The notes under the pieces: generated by a model
The model's database searches: none
What the model was told of the DNA's origin: nothing
The model's input: the letters and a program-made list of their open reading frames with translations, nothing else
Part shown: in pieces, positions 24,846 through 33,621 of the stretch
How positions within the stretch are numbered: position 1 is the stretch's first letter
Layout: the number at the start of each line of letters is the position of its first letter
From: Kistimonas scapharcae
Lineage (GTDB): Bacteria > Pseudomonadota > Gammaproteobacteria > Pseudomonadales > Endozoicomonadaceae
DNA length: 57,070 nt
Assembly (NCBI RefSeq): GCF_039540975.1
Contig: NZ_BAABFL010000474.1
Coordinates: 1-57,070 of the forward strand
Direction of reading: 5' to 3'
Translations under genes and position numbers: made by a program

Positions 24846-25883
24846 TCAGGTGTAGATGCGGTTTTCCTGTTCCTGAACACGAATGAAGGTGGTGCGCTTG
24901 GTCAGCTCCTTCAGCTGGGCTGCGCCAACATAGGTGCAGGCAGAGCGGGTGCCTCCAAGAATATCCTGTATGGTGATGGCAATTGAGCCGCGATAGGGGA
25001 TCTTGACGGTCTTACCTTCCGAGGCGCGATATTCAGCCACACCACCACTGTGCTTATCCATGGCGGTAGCGGAACTCATACCATAGAACAGTTTGAACTG
25101 CTCCCCATCCTCTTCAATCAGTTCGCCGCCAGACTCATCGTGGCCAGCGAGCATGCCGCCCAACATGACGAAATCGGCGCCGCCACCGAAGGCCTTCGCG
25201 ACATCTCCCGCACAGGTGCATCCGCCATCGGAGATAATCTGGCCACCCAGACCGTGTGCCGCATCGGCACACTCTATGACGGCTGAAAGTTGCGGGTAAC
25301 CGACGCCGGTTTTAACCCGGGTGGTGCAGACAGAGCCAGGACCAATGCCAACCTTAACCACGTCAGCGCCGCCCAGTAACAGCTCTTCTACCATTTCCCC
25401 GGTGACGACATTGCCAGCAATAATGACTTTGTCAGGCCATGCCTTGCGTACTTTGGCGACAAAGGCGACAAAGTGTTCAGAGTAGCCATTGGCAACGTCA
25501 ATGCAGATGAAATAGAGCTTGGGGTGGGCTGTCAGGATGCGATTCAGTTTTTCAAAATCGCTGTCGGAGGTGCCACTGCTGACCATGATGCGGTGATAAA
25601 AGTCATCCGTCGCATCACTGAGGTATTCGCTCCACTGCTCTTCGGTGTAATGCTTGTGAATGGCGGTCAGCATGCCATGTTGGGCCAGCGCGCTGGCCAT
25701 TTCAAAGGTGCCAACAGTGTCCATATTGGCCGCAATGACAGGGACGCCACGCCACTCGCGCCCGGAATGCATGAAGTGGAAAGTGCGGTTCAGATCGACC
25801 TGGGATCGGCTCTTCAGGGTGGATCGCTTGGGGCGAATCAGGACATCCTTGAAGCCGAGCTTGATATCGTTTTCTACACGCAT
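24846..25883 (-). CDS. guaC: GMP reductase
   Basis: This 345-residue IMPDH/GMPR-fold enzyme opens MRVENDIKLGFKDVLIRPKRS. The catalytic cysteine is in GIGPGSVCTTRVKTGVGYP and the NADP/flap motif is GMSSATAMDKHSGGVAEYRASEG. It has no CBS domains, which separates it from IMP dehydrogenase. It reductively deaminates GMP to IMP with NADPH in purine salvage. The length matches E. coli GuaC (347). Confidence 0.96.
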   Translation of the reverse strand: MRVENDIKLGFKDVLIRPKRSTLKSRSQVDLNRTFHFMHSGREWRGVPVIAANMDTVGTFEMASALAQHGMLTAIHKHYTEEQWSEYLSDATDDFYHRIMVSSGTSDSDFEKLNRILTAHPKLYFICIDVANGYSEHFVAFVAKVRKAWPDKVIIAGNVVTGEMVEELLLGGADVVKVGIGPGSVCTTRVKTGVGYPQLSAVIECADAAHGLGGQIISDGGCTCAGDVAKAFGGGADFVMLGGMLAGHDESGGELIEEDGEQFKLFYGMSSATAMDKHSGGVAEYRASEGKTVKIPYRGSIAITIQDILGGTRSACTYVGAAQLKELTKRTTFIRVQEQENRIYT

Positions 25884-26140
25884 GAACAGTTCTGTGCCTT
25901 TACGTTGGGCTGGTGTCGTCGTTGGCAGCCATCAGTCTTTCCGGCTATAGCGCACTATAATGCCGGCTATTCAGCGTATAAGTGATGCCACGCCTGACTG
26001 ATCTGGCCTGGCACTTATACGGGCGGAGTATCAGTGAAATACTCTGCGTTGTAAAGTTTTTAACCGGCGCCTGCCATGGTCTTCTCATGTGGATGAAGGC
26101 TGAATATTTATCGTACAGGCTGCTGGCAAGGAGTACCGCG
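25884..26140. promoter_or_regulatory. Divergent promoter region between guaC and the GST gene
   Basis: This 257-base gap separates outward-facing genes. A TATAAT lies at 25956-25961 within CACTATAATGCC on the plus strand. No operator is obvious. Confidence 0.35.
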
Positions 26141-26746
26141 ATGAAACTGTATAGCCGCAATGTGTCACCTGCTGATCAGATGGTCAGACTGGCGTTGCTG
26201 TTCAAGGATATCGACCACGTTATAGCTGAGTCAGGCACGGACGATCTGGCCGGCCTGCACTACCAGGGAGGGGCGCATGAATCTCCGGTGCTGGATACGG
26301 GGGATCAGCAGCTGACACAGGCCATGGCAATCCTTGAATACCTTGAGGATGCTTATCCTGAGCCGGCGTTGTTGCCGGAGCAGCCTCTGGTGCGTGCCAG
26401 GGTTCGTAGCTTTTCCCAGCTGATTTTCAGTGATATCCAGCCTTATGCCCATGCGCGGGTCTCGGGATATATGGAAAACCGCTTGCAAATACCCCGGGAT
26501 GAGCAGGCGCTCTGGTTTTGTCACTGGCTGGAAACCGGTCTGGCACGGCTTGAGTTTATGCTGGCTCACCAGGCCCAGACGGGGACTTACTGTTTTGGTG
26601 AGCAGCTCACCATGGCTGATTTGGTATTGGTGCCGCTGGTGGTAACGGCGGGGCGGCTGGATATTGATATGCGTTCATTTCCACATATTTCCCGTATTGT
26701 CGAGAATTGCATGGAGCTTGATCTGTTCGAGTGGTTGCAGTCCTGA
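26141..26746 (+). CDS. Glutathione S-transferase family protein
   Basis: This 201-residue protein has an N-terminal thioredoxin-like domain (MKLYSRNVSPADQMVRLAL, then HESPVLDTGDQQLTQAMAILEYLED, which holds the cis-proline and the glutathione-binding Q/S region). An all-helical C-terminal domain contains FGEQLTMADLVLVPLV. The layout resembles the zeta/maleylacetoacetate isomerase group, but the signature SSCx(W/R)R is absent, so the substrate is unknown. The ATG at 26141 follows AAGGAG. Confidence 0.82.
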   Translation: MKLYSRNVSPADQMVRLALLFKDIDHVIAESGTDDLAGLHYQGGAHESPVLDTGDQQLTQAMAILEYLEDAYPEPALLPEQPLVRARVRSFSQLIFSDIQPYAHARVSGYMENRLQIPRDEQALWFCHWLETGLARLEFMLAHQAQTGTYCFGEQLTMADLVLVPLVVTAGRLDIDMRSFPHISRIVENCMELDLFEWLQS

Positions 26747-26797
26747 TACCGGTGCGATGCTTTTACACGCGCACCGGTTGTGTCGTTTACGGTTGGA

Positions 26798-27418
26798 TCA
26801 GTTGATCAATGTGTTGATCTTGGTCTTGATAAGATCCATGGCAATACGGTTTTTGCCACCCCGGGGAATGATCAGGTCGGCATGCTGGCGTGAGGGTTCG
26901 ATAAACTGCTGGAACATTGGGCGGACCGTTTCCATGTACTGGCTGATGACGGACTCCATATCCCGCCCGCGGCTGACAATATCCCGCTGCAGGCGGCGGA
27001 TCAGGCAGATGTCGAGTGGTGTGTCCATGTAGAAGCGCAGGTCAAACTGCTTGCGGACGTCCGGGTTGACAAACAGCAGTATTCCTTCATAAATCACCAC
27101 TCGTGAAGGGCGTACGGTGCGGGTCTCGCTGGTGCGGTTATGGATGGAATAATCGTAGGTCGGAACCTGGATGGCTTCCCCCTGCTTGAGCATCTGGAGA
27201 TGTTGCAGCATCAGGTTGTGGTCGATCGCGTCCGGGTGATCGTAGTTGGTCAGAACACGTTCATCCATGCTCAGGTGGGACTGGTCTTTGTAATAGGAAT
27301 CCTCGGAGATAACGCTGAGGTGTTCGCTTTTCAGTTCTTCAACCAGGGTTTCAGCCAATAGGCTTTTTCCGGAAGCTGAAGCGCCGGCAATACCGACCAG
27401 GATGGGTTTCTGTGGCAT
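26798..27418 (-). CDS. udk: Uridine kinase
   Basis: This 206-residue P-loop kinase has Walker A GIAGASASGKSLLA at the N-terminus, SEDSYYKDQ, NYDHPDAIDH for nucleoside binding, PTYDYSIHNRT and VVIYEGILLF. It phosphorylates uridine and cytidine in pyrimidine salvage. It is convergent with the GST gene and about 210 bases from the divergent rsmC. Confidence 0.95.
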   Translation of the reverse strand: MPQKPILVGIAGASASGKSLLAETLVEELKSEHLSVISEDSYYKDQSHLSMDERVLTNYDHPDAIDHNLMLQHLQMLKQGEAIQVPTYDYSIHNRTSETRTVRPSRVVIYEGILLFVNPDVRKQFDLRFYMDTPLDICLIRRLQRDIVSRGRDMESVISQYMETVRPMFQQFIEPSRQHADLIIPRGGKNRIAMDLIKTKINTLIN

Positions 27419-27627
27419 GGGGAAATCTCTGAGGCAGACGCGGTATAAATACCGCCAACTATAGCTGAGCCATGGGTTTAGCTGAATTCGTCATTCTACG
27501 TAACCCGTTGTGTATTCGCTGACGTTTGTGTGTGTTACCGGGATCGGTTATAAAACGGCGCTTTTTCAGGCCGCGATTGGTCTGTACAAGTTGTAATTAA
27601 TTTCAGGGCGAGATGACAGGGTACGGT

Positions 27628-28671
27628 ATGAATGTGCTGACGAATCCCAGCCAGTTGCTGGTTAAGAACAGTGATGCGCTGGAGGCTGAACGTATTCTCG
27701 TTGTTCAGCCAGAAAACGATAACTTTGTACCGCAGCTGAGTCAGCAGGGTGCGGCGTCAGTCAATGTGTATACCACCAGCGAGGTGGTTCGCTCACGGCT
27801 TTCAGATCTTGGTGTCAATGAAGCATGTCTTGCCTATGGTGAATGCATTCCAGATCAGAAAGAAAAGCCGGATACCATTATTGTGTATTTGCAGAAAAGC
27901 CGGGAGTTCATGAACTACCTTTTGGCGATGAGCCTACCACTGTTGTCTGATAATGGTCATTTGTTACTGGTGGGTGAAAACAGTAGTGGTATTAAGTCCT
28001 GGCAAAAGCGGCTGGCTGTATATGGAGATGTTGAAAAAATTGATTCTGCCCGGCACTGTTCGCTGTATGTGTTAACGCCAACGGTTAAACCTTCTCCGTT
28101 TGTTATTGTCGATTGGAAAGCCTCGTTTGAAGAGGTTTTACATGATGTATGTGTCAAGGCCGTGACATTGCCGGGAGTATTCAATCATGGTCGTTTGGAT
28201 GTCGGTACACGACTCCTGTTGGAAACCATGGAGGCGGGCTTTAAAGGTGACATTCTCGACTTCGGTTGTGGCTCAGGCGTTGTGGGCGCGTGGTTAGCGA
28301 AGCGGTTTCCAGGTGTCCGACTGTTCTTGCTTGATAATGACGCCATGGCATTAGCAGCCACCCGTGAAACCTGTAGGATTAATGAGGTTGATCCTGTGGC
28401 GGTTATTGCCAGTGATGGTTTGGAAAACGTCCGTGGACGTTTTAATGCGATTGTTTCCAATCCCCCTTTTCATGAAGGGGTGAAAACGCAGTATGAAACA
28501 ACCGAACAATTTCTAAGGGAATCGAAGTCACTGTTGAAACCCAAAGGACGCCTGCGAATTGTGGCTAACAGTTTTCTGCGTTATCCGCCGATTATTGAAG
28601 CGGTTTTTGGTCATTGCCATGTTTTGGTTAAACGGGATGGTTTTACAGTCTATGAAGCTTTTAATGGCTGA
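27628..28671 (+). CDS. rsmC: 16S rRNA (guanine(1207)-N(2))-methyltransferase RsmC
   Basis: This 347-residue protein has two related halves, a degenerate N-terminal domain and a catalytic C-terminal domain with the SAM motif ILDFGCGSGVVGAWLAKR and the exocyclic-amine methyltransferase motif IVSNPPFHEGVKT. RsmC methylates G1207 of 16S rRNA in the 30S subunit. The start MNVLTNPSQLLVKNSD aligns with the E. coli N-terminus; an ATG at 27613 would add five residues. Confidence 0.92.
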   Translation: MNVLTNPSQLLVKNSDALEAERILVVQPENDNFVPQLSQQGAASVNVYTTSEVVRSRLSDLGVNEACLAYGECIPDQKEKPDTIIVYLQKSREFMNYLLAMSLPLLSDNGHLLLVGENSSGIKSWQKRLAVYGDVEKIDSARHCSLYVLTPTVKPSPFVIVDWKASFEEVLHDVCVKAVTLPGVFNHGRLDVGTRLLLETMEAGFKGDILDFGCGSGVVGAWLAKRFPGVRLFLLDNDAMALAATRETCRINEVDPVAVIASDGLENVRGRFNAIVSNPPFHEGVKTQYETTEQFLRESKSLLKPKGRLRIVANSFLRYPPIIEAVFGHCHVLVKRDGFTVYEAFNG

Positions 28672-28725
28672 TTGTTGATGGGAGTGATGGCAGGGGTTTG
28701 GTTCTGCCATCACCTGTTTTTGTAT

Positions 28726-29271
28726 TTATAGCGAACTTAACAGCGTCGCAACGGCCTGTTTGAGTCGCTGATCCCGTTGTTCAGGATCAAGGCCTTTCAG
28801 CATGACCCCTTGTAGTGCGCCATTCCAGAGAATTTCGTCTGTGTCGGCCCGGATCAGGGTAATGCCGATGGTAAGTTTGCTGTCTTCCTGACTGGTGACC
28901 AGTCCCGGGTTCAGTCCCATGGCTGAAGCCAACTCTGCATCACTCAGCAGGTATTCAGAGGCCAGGCCGAATCGAACCCGGATGGTGTTATCTGTCATTT
29001 CACCTTCATGCAGGCCTTTGCTTTCCAGTGTTACCTTAATCACGTTCTCAAGGCGTGTATAGGCCGCATCCCTCTTGGGTACAAGTGGATCTTCACGAGG
29101 GACATACACGGGCTCGTAGACGGCAGCATTATAGTGATTGATTTTGAAGGGTTTCTGGACGCCGGTTGTCATGGCGTAACTGGCCAGATTATGGTCATTA
29201 GGCAGACTGGAGCAGGCGGACAGCATGAATGCCATGCAGCCAAGGGCGAGTGCGGTTGTCAGGGATTGCAT
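28726..29271 (-). CDS. DUF4136-type lipoprotein
   Basis: This 181-residue protein has a signal peptide ending in the lipobox LSAC (Cys20), followed by SSLP. The mature part ends LIRADTDEILWNGALQGVM and a terminal helix, AVATLLSSL, typical of DUF4136. Members are periplasmic or outer-membrane lipoproteins of unknown function. It stands alone, convergent with rsmC and divergent from the type III chaperone operon. Residue 2 is Gln and residue 21 Ser, so no inner-membrane retention signal (Asp at +2) is present. Confidence 0.75.
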   Translation of the reverse strand: MQSLTTALALGCMAFMLSACSSLPNDHNLASYAMTTGVQKPFKINHYNAAVYEPVYVPREDPLVPKRDAAYTRLENVIKVTLESKGLHEGEMTDNTIRVRFGLASEYLLSDAELASAMGLNPGLVTSQEDSKLTIGITLIRADTDEILWNGALQGVMLKGLDPEQRDQRLKQAVATLLSSL

Positions 29272-29594
29272 GATTTGACTCCTGCTTTGCTCTTCTGGAT
29301 TCGGGTAGGTCTGTTTATTGTTGTTCTTATTGTGCCCGTTTCAGTCCGGTTTGAATATTGTTCTACCGTCAATGGATAGAAAAGACGTAACGATTATGAC
29401 GATCGTTATTACTGGCTGGGTGCTTATTTCAATGCCGTCTATTCAGTGCGTTTTAATACTGAAATAACCATCACTAGCGCATTTGGAAATAGCGAATTGC
29501 CGGGCGATTTCGTTTTAATCAGCTTGAGGGTTATCTGCCTACATATCCTTATAGAAATCAGCCGTTATTTCACTCGGACAGGGAGGTATGTTGA
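29272..29594. promoter_or_regulatory. 323-base divergent intergenic region before the type III chaperone gene
   Basis: No gene is supportable. Promoters for both flanking units should lie here. I looked for a HrpL box (GGAACC-N15-CCAC) and did not find one. An imperfect inverted repeat, AACGAT/ATCGTT, is present near 29387-29410. Confidence 0.3.
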
Positions 29595-30077
29595 ATGACG
29601 GGGATAAGGGGGTTGTTAGCATCGTTGGGGGTGGATGCCCCACTGTTAGGGCGTCTGAAGGATGGTGAAACCATAGCAAGTCACAAAAAGTTTGATCCTC
29701 AATTGCTGGACGCAATACATGCCTTAGCTTATGCCCGTTATGAAGCCGGTCATATGGCGGAGGCGGAATCACTGTTTCTGTTTCTGGGTATGCATGATCA
29801 CACTGAACCCCGTTATCTCCAGGGGTTGGGATGCTGCCGGTTTGCGTTGGGAGATTCAGTCAGTGCCGTAGCGCTACTGGAACAGGCGATTGCGCTGGAT
29901 GCGCAAAATCCCCACGCATTATTGGCACTTGGATCGGTTTATGAGGCATCCGGTGAGATGGTGCAGGCTCAGCATATGTTTGAGCGGGCCATTGAGGCGT
30001 GTGGTGATCAGTCGCAATTACGAGCGGAATTAGGACTGGCTAAACAGGCATTACAGGCTATGCAGGAGGCAGGCTGA
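29595..30077 (+). CDS. LcrH/SycD-like type III secretion chaperone (TPR)
   Basis: This 160-residue protein is all-helical with about three TPR units: LLDAIHALAYARYEAGHMAEAESLFLFL, then a TEPRYLQGLGCCRFALGDSVSAVALLEQAIALDAQNPHALLALG region and a final pair around AQHMFERAI. The length, the short N-terminal helix and the RYLQGLG..R...G pattern match class II type III secretion chaperones (LcrH, SycD, IpgC), which hold translocator proteins. The ribosome binding site is GGGAGG. The next gene overlaps by one base (TGATG), as chaperone-client pairs often do. It could be a generic TPR protein. Confidence 0.65.
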   Translation: MTGIRGLLASLGVDAPLLGRLKDGETIASHKKFDPQLLDAIHALAYARYEAGHMAEAESLFLFLGMHDHTEPRYLQGLGCCRFALGDSVSAVALLEQAIALDAQNPHALLALGSVYEASGEMVQAQHMFERAIEACGDQSQLRAELGLAKQALQAMQEAG

Positions 30078-31117
30078 TGGCAAGAATTGATGGAACTTCG
30101 GGCAATCAGCCTGTCAGGCCCCAGGAGGAGATTGTTCCCGGTCAGATTGGGCGGACGACCGTTTCTGCAGGCAATCTTGGTCAGGGAGTGAGTTTCAGTC
30201 AGTCCTCTGAAAACCCAGTGGATGGTATCGTAAGGCAGGATGGCGGCCGCTTGCTTTTGGCACCACCGACGTCAACCGATGTAAGTTATCTTGGTACCTT
30301 ATCTCCGGATCAGCTGGAATCATTACTGAGTGGGTTAAAAGCTGAGAAGGAAGATCTTGAGATCAAGAACCAGATTGAGATTCTGGAGGATCTCAAGGCG
30401 CGCAAAGAGGAAAAAAGTGCGCAAAAGACAGTCGAGATGCTGGAGCGACTGGATGGTGCTCAGGAAGATAAGTCTTGCGGGGTTGTGAAGGCGGTGTTTG
30501 GCGCTTTATTGGGACCCGTTGGTATTCCTTTGATGGTGAGTGGTATCCAGCAGGCTGAGAGTGCGAAGCATCGTCTGGATATTGTGAACACAGAGATTAA
30601 GCACTATTACCAGGAGCGTTATGGTGAGGAAGGTGCAGCTGCTATTGAAAAATTCCGGGACGACTATGAGGTCGCTTTTTTAACTCGCGTTTCTCCACAT
30701 GGCATCCCCATTAATGACCCTGACTCAAAAAAGACAGAGCTGAAAGCTCAGACGGGTGAATTATTGACCACCGGTGTTATCAGTGAAACGGTACATAATG
30801 ATTTGATCCAGTTGATTGATCGTAAAGCGCATATTCAGGATGTTGCTGCTGTCTTTTTGCATGATGCAGTGTTGCATTCCGCGGGGTATGAGGCGCCAGG
30901 TGAGACTCTTTCGGCGACACCATCACCGGTAGAGGCTAATGAAACCATGTCACCAGCCGCGTTCCAGAAATGGTTCGCACAGTTTGTCAGGGATACGGAA
31001 GCTGAAGAGAAAATGATGGCGGATATTCAAAAGCAGATTGAGGAAGCCAAGTACGCCGTGTTATCGGGAGCAACTGATCAGCGCGCGATACTGTCGAGTC
31101 AAACCAAGCATGTTTGA
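30077..31117 (+). CDS. Candidate type III translocator or effector-like protein (unrecognised)
   Basis: This 346-residue protein has no signal peptide. A polar N-terminus (about 1-75) is followed by a charged helical, coiled-coil-like stretch (about 80-135, rich in KAEKEDL and KARKEEKS), a hydrophobic segment FGALLGPVGIPLMVSG (about 150-165) and a helical C-terminus. A disordered N-terminus, coiled coil and central membrane segment recall translocators such as YopD/IpaC, but I recognise no family. It is translationally coupled to the LcrH-like chaperone gene. No secretion apparatus gene is in the window; the prophage is inserted 315 bases downstream. Confidence 0.55.
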   Translation: MARIDGTSGNQPVRPQEEIVPGQIGRTTVSAGNLGQGVSFSQSSENPVDGIVRQDGGRLLLAPPTSTDVSYLGTLSPDQLESLLSGLKAEKEDLEIKNQIEILEDLKARKEEKSAQKTVEMLERLDGAQEDKSCGVVKAVFGALLGPVGIPLMVSGIQQAESAKHRLDIVNTEIKHYYQERYGEEGAAAIEKFRDDYEVAFLTRVSPHGIPINDPDSKKTELKAQTGELLTTGVISETVHNDLIQLIDRKAHIQDVAAVFLHDAVLHSAGYEAPGETLSATPSPVEANETMSPAAFQKWFAQFVRDTEAEEKMMADIQKQIEEAKYAVLSGATDQRAILSSQTKHV

Positions 31118-31432
31118 ATATGTCGTGAAAATAGAATGCTTGAGTTTTTTTGAGATTGCAGCAATAAACAGATTGTGGTTGTTCGGTTATCGCTCACAGT
31201 TTGACTTTGCAGCAGTTGTGTTACAGACCGTTTTTTGATCCTTACTGCATAGTACAAAGACTGTATATCGAGCGGGTATGGTTTATTAATCAGGCGGAGC
31301 TGAAGTTCTTGCTGAGTCAAGCACTGAGGCAGGAAAAATTTTTAGCGTCGGCTAAATGCTCCCACAAGCATACCCAAATGTCGAATTTAATCGCCTTGCG
31401 ATTCAGTGGGTTGTGTCAGTGCTTGAATTTGA
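31118..31432. other. Gap between the type III pair and the attachment site
   Basis: This is 315 bases with no supportable gene. Short open frames on both strands have no ribosome binding site or recognisable content. A tRNA-Arg fragment begins at 31433. Confidence 0.35.
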
Positions 31433-31478
31433 TGGCGTCCCTACCAGGACTCGAACCTGGATCGGCCGCTTAGGAGTC
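31433..31478 (-). other. Prophage attachment site: displaced 3' half of tRNA-Arg(CCT)
   Basis: Read on the minus strand from 31478 to 31433, the sequence gives an anticodon loop CTCCTAA, anticodon 3' stem GCGGC, T-arm CCAGGTTCGAGTCCTGG and acceptor end AGGGACG with CCA. The upstream bases cannot pair as an anticodon stem, and no D-arm or 5' acceptor strand is present. This is the fragment left when a phage integrates within a tRNA gene. The intact gene should lie at the other end of the prophage, beyond the window. Confidence 0.85.
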
Positions 31479-31604
31479 CTGTTCTGTCGTATATTTTACA
31501 TATTAAAGGAATCAAAAAAAGATATGTAAATCAAGGAGATAGAAATTTTGAGGGCGTTTTGTTGTTTATTTTATATGCAATAAATAGCGCTGTAGCCTTC
31601 GCCT

Positions 31605-31627
31605 AAGTGTCCCCACAAGTGTCCCCA
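31605..31627 (+). repeat. Direct repeats, candidate integrase arm-type sites
   Basis: AAGTGTCCCCA occurs at 31605-31615 and 31617-31627, 12 bases apart, in the 320-base gap between the attachment site and the integrase gene. Short direct repeats in this position are typical arm-type sites for the integrase N-terminal domain. Confidence 0.6.
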
Positions 31628-31798
31628 AATACGGTATGATATGACCCTTGTGACGTCAGGGAGCCACTGTATAGTTTGCTATGATTCCCTGATGAACCTT
31701 GTCCGCATATGAGGACTGCAATCCGTGGTCGTGTAATTAAACTTTACCGGTACGGTTTTGTCTGATGTGTACTGGCGGGGCAATTTTGGGAACAGGGC

Positions 31799-33229
31799 AT
31801 GCTTACAGATAAGGAGATCCGCAACCTTAAACCAAAGGCGGCGGAATACCTGGTCAGTGACGACACCAGTCGTCGTGGCGTCGGTCGGTTGAAACTGCGT
31901 GTGCGACCGAATGGCGTCAAAGAGTTCTATTTTTTCTACAGCTTCTCTGGCAAGAAAAAGATCAAGCTCGGCAACTACCGTTCAGGCCGTAAAGAATCCG
32001 GCATTACGCTGGAGTCTGCACGGAAGAAAGCGGAAGAGTTCGGTGTGTTGCTTCGTGACGGTATCGATCCCCAGCAATGGCTGGACGGCCAGCGTCGTGA
32101 ACAGGAAGACCAGCGTCGTGAACGTGAGCGGCAGGCGTTGCTTGAATCACAGAACGGTACGCTCGCTGATTTGCTGGCGTCGTATATTGGCTGGATGAAA
32201 GCCAATAACCGGCGGTCGATCAGTAATGTTGAGCAATCCTTGGATTGTTATGTGGCGCGACCCTTCCCGCGAATGATGGACAAACTGGCGCGGGATATCA
32301 CCGTGACGGATATCCGCGACATCATTGCCCAGATGATCAGGAAAGGGGTCACCACGCAGAGCAACCGTGTACGATCGATGCTGCATGCCGCCTTCCAGCA
32401 CGGGTTGTACCAGGACAACAACCCGCTGACCTATCTGGATAAATCTGTCACCTTCGGTCTGTCGTTCAATCCGGTGTCGGGTATTCCCAAGCAAACGCAG
32501 TGGGAGCGGGTGGGGGAACGGGCATTGTCCGAAACCGAGGTGCATTATTTCTGGAACGACATGCCAGGCTGCTACAAGAGCCGGAAGAATGTCCGGAGCG
32601 GCGGGGCCATGTCCCATGTGATGATGTATTACTTCAAGTTGTTCCTGGCACTGGCCGGTCAGCGGTCTATGGAAGTGCTGCGATTGCAGTGGGACTGGAT
32701 CGACAGGAAAGACAGTTTGCTGGTTATTCCTGCCGCATCGACAAAGACCGGAGGCAAGACCGGTCGGGACCATGTCATTCCGTTATCTGACCTGTCTCTG
32801 CAGATCCTTGACCAGCTGGCCCCTATTACCGGCCATTGTCGGCACCTGTTTGCTGGTGGACAGGGCGGCGGTCTGATGACTGATAACCATATGAGTGATT
32901 CCGCGGCAGCCTGTTCCCTGCGCAAGTTCATTCCAATCTACGGAAAGAACCATGACGATCCCGCCAACCCGTTTTATGAACAATTCACCCCCCGCGACCT
33001 GCGCCGCACCTGCAAGACGCTGATGGGGGACGCCGGTATCTCCAAGGAAATCAGGGACAGGCTCCAGAACCACACGATCAGTGATATCTCCAGCCGTCAC
33101 TATGACCGGTATGATTACATCCGGGAGAAGCGGGTGGGCATGGCGATCTGGACGGAGTATTTGCGATGGGTGATTGATGGCGCCGGTGAGGCTTCCAAAC
33201 CGACGCCCAAGGTGGTTAATTTACGGTGA
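31799..33229 (+). CDS. int: Tyrosine-type site-specific integrase (P4-like)
   Basis: This 476-residue recombinase has an N-terminal arm-binding DUF4102 domain (MLTDKEIRNLKPKAAEYLVSD, then GVKEFYFFYSFSGKKKIKLG). A central SAM-like core-binding domain spans about 125-225, followed by the catalytic domain. Catalytic residues visible are R289 (LAGQRSMEVLRL), the box R399-x2-R402 (TPRDLRRT, with Arg in place of the usual His) and the nucleophile Y435 in SRHYDRYD. It catalyses prophage integration and excision. It is read away from the attachment site, and a tRNA target is typical of this group. Confidence 0.95.
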   Translation: MLTDKEIRNLKPKAAEYLVSDDTSRRGVGRLKLRVRPNGVKEFYFFYSFSGKKKIKLGNYRSGRKESGITLESARKKAEEFGVLLRDGIDPQQWLDGQRREQEDQRRERERQALLESQNGTLADLLASYIGWMKANNRRSISNVEQSLDCYVARPFPRMMDKLARDITVTDIRDIIAQMIRKGVTTQSNRVRSMLHAAFQHGLYQDNNPLTYLDKSVTFGLSFNPVSGIPKQTQWERVGERALSETEVHYFWNDMPGCYKSRKNVRSGGAMSHVMMYYFKLFLALAGQRSMEVLRLQWDWIDRKDSLLVIPAASTKTGGKTGRDHVIPLSDLSLQILDQLAPITGHCRHLFAGGQGGGLMTDNHMSDSAAACSLRKFIPIYGKNHDDPANPFYEQFTPRDLRRTCKTLMGDAGISKEIRDRLQNHTISDISSRHYDRYDYIREKRVGMAIWTEYLRWVIDGAGEASKPTPKVVNLR

Positions 33230-33244
33230 TCATTGAGCGGGTTT

Positions 33245-33282
33245 GACCTTAATGCGGAATCCCGCAAAAAGGTCTTTTGTTA
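33245..33282 (+). terminator. Terminator after integrase
   Basis: GACCTT pairs with AAGGTC, enclosing a second stem GCGG/CCGC, followed by TTTTGTT. It lies just after the integrase stop, between it and the convergent acb2 gene. Confidence 0.65.
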
Positions 33283-33291
33283 TTTGTCACT

Positions 33292-33585
33292 TCAAAACGA
33301 ATTTGGCAAAGCCACCGCTCGAACGAACCACATATTACCCTGCTGCAAATTAGTTTTTGCCAGATCCAGGCAGCGACGAGACTCATCGATCTGACGATAA
33401 TCCAAACCGTCTACAGGATGATCAAACAGTTCTTCGAGTTTTTCTTTCTGGCGAGTGCGTAAATCACCAACCTGATTCAGCAATTCTTGTGTTTTTTCTG
33501 CGTGCCGTTTTATTTCATTCATCAGATTTATTTCATCTTGGCTCAGGTCTCGGTAGCCGGTGATTTTCTTGTGTTGATCTTTCAT
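33292..33585 (-). CDS. acb2: Acb2/Tad1-hairpin-domain protein, probable anti-CBASS cyclic-nucleotide sponge
   Basis: This 97-residue protein opens MKDQHKKITGYRDLSQDEI and LMNEIKRHAEKTQELLNQV, and ends LAKTNLQQGNMWFVRAVALP. The GYRDLs..Ei.lMN start and the LQ.G.M..vRAva.P.sF end are the signature of the Acb2 family. Acb2 proteins form hexamers that bind cyclic di- and trinucleotides and so block CBASS immunity in Pseudomonas phages. The middle part is longer than usual. The gene has AAGGT before its ATG and is the last gene of the leftward operon. The family assignment is by recognition, without a search. Confidence 0.8.
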   Translation of the reverse strand: MKDQHKKITGYRDLSQDEINLMNEIKRHAEKTQELLNQVGDLRTRQKEKLEELFDHPVDGLDYRQIDESRRCLDLAKTNLQQGNMWFVRAVALPNSF

Positions 33586-33621
33586 TTTGTTACCTTTGTG
33601 TTTTCTGATTAGCCATGCGGA

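Noticed and set aside
31360..31380. Third arm-type site resembling the GTGTCCCC repeats
   Set aside because: The match (CTCCCACAAG...CCCAAAT) is imperfect and lies on the bacterial side of the attachment core.
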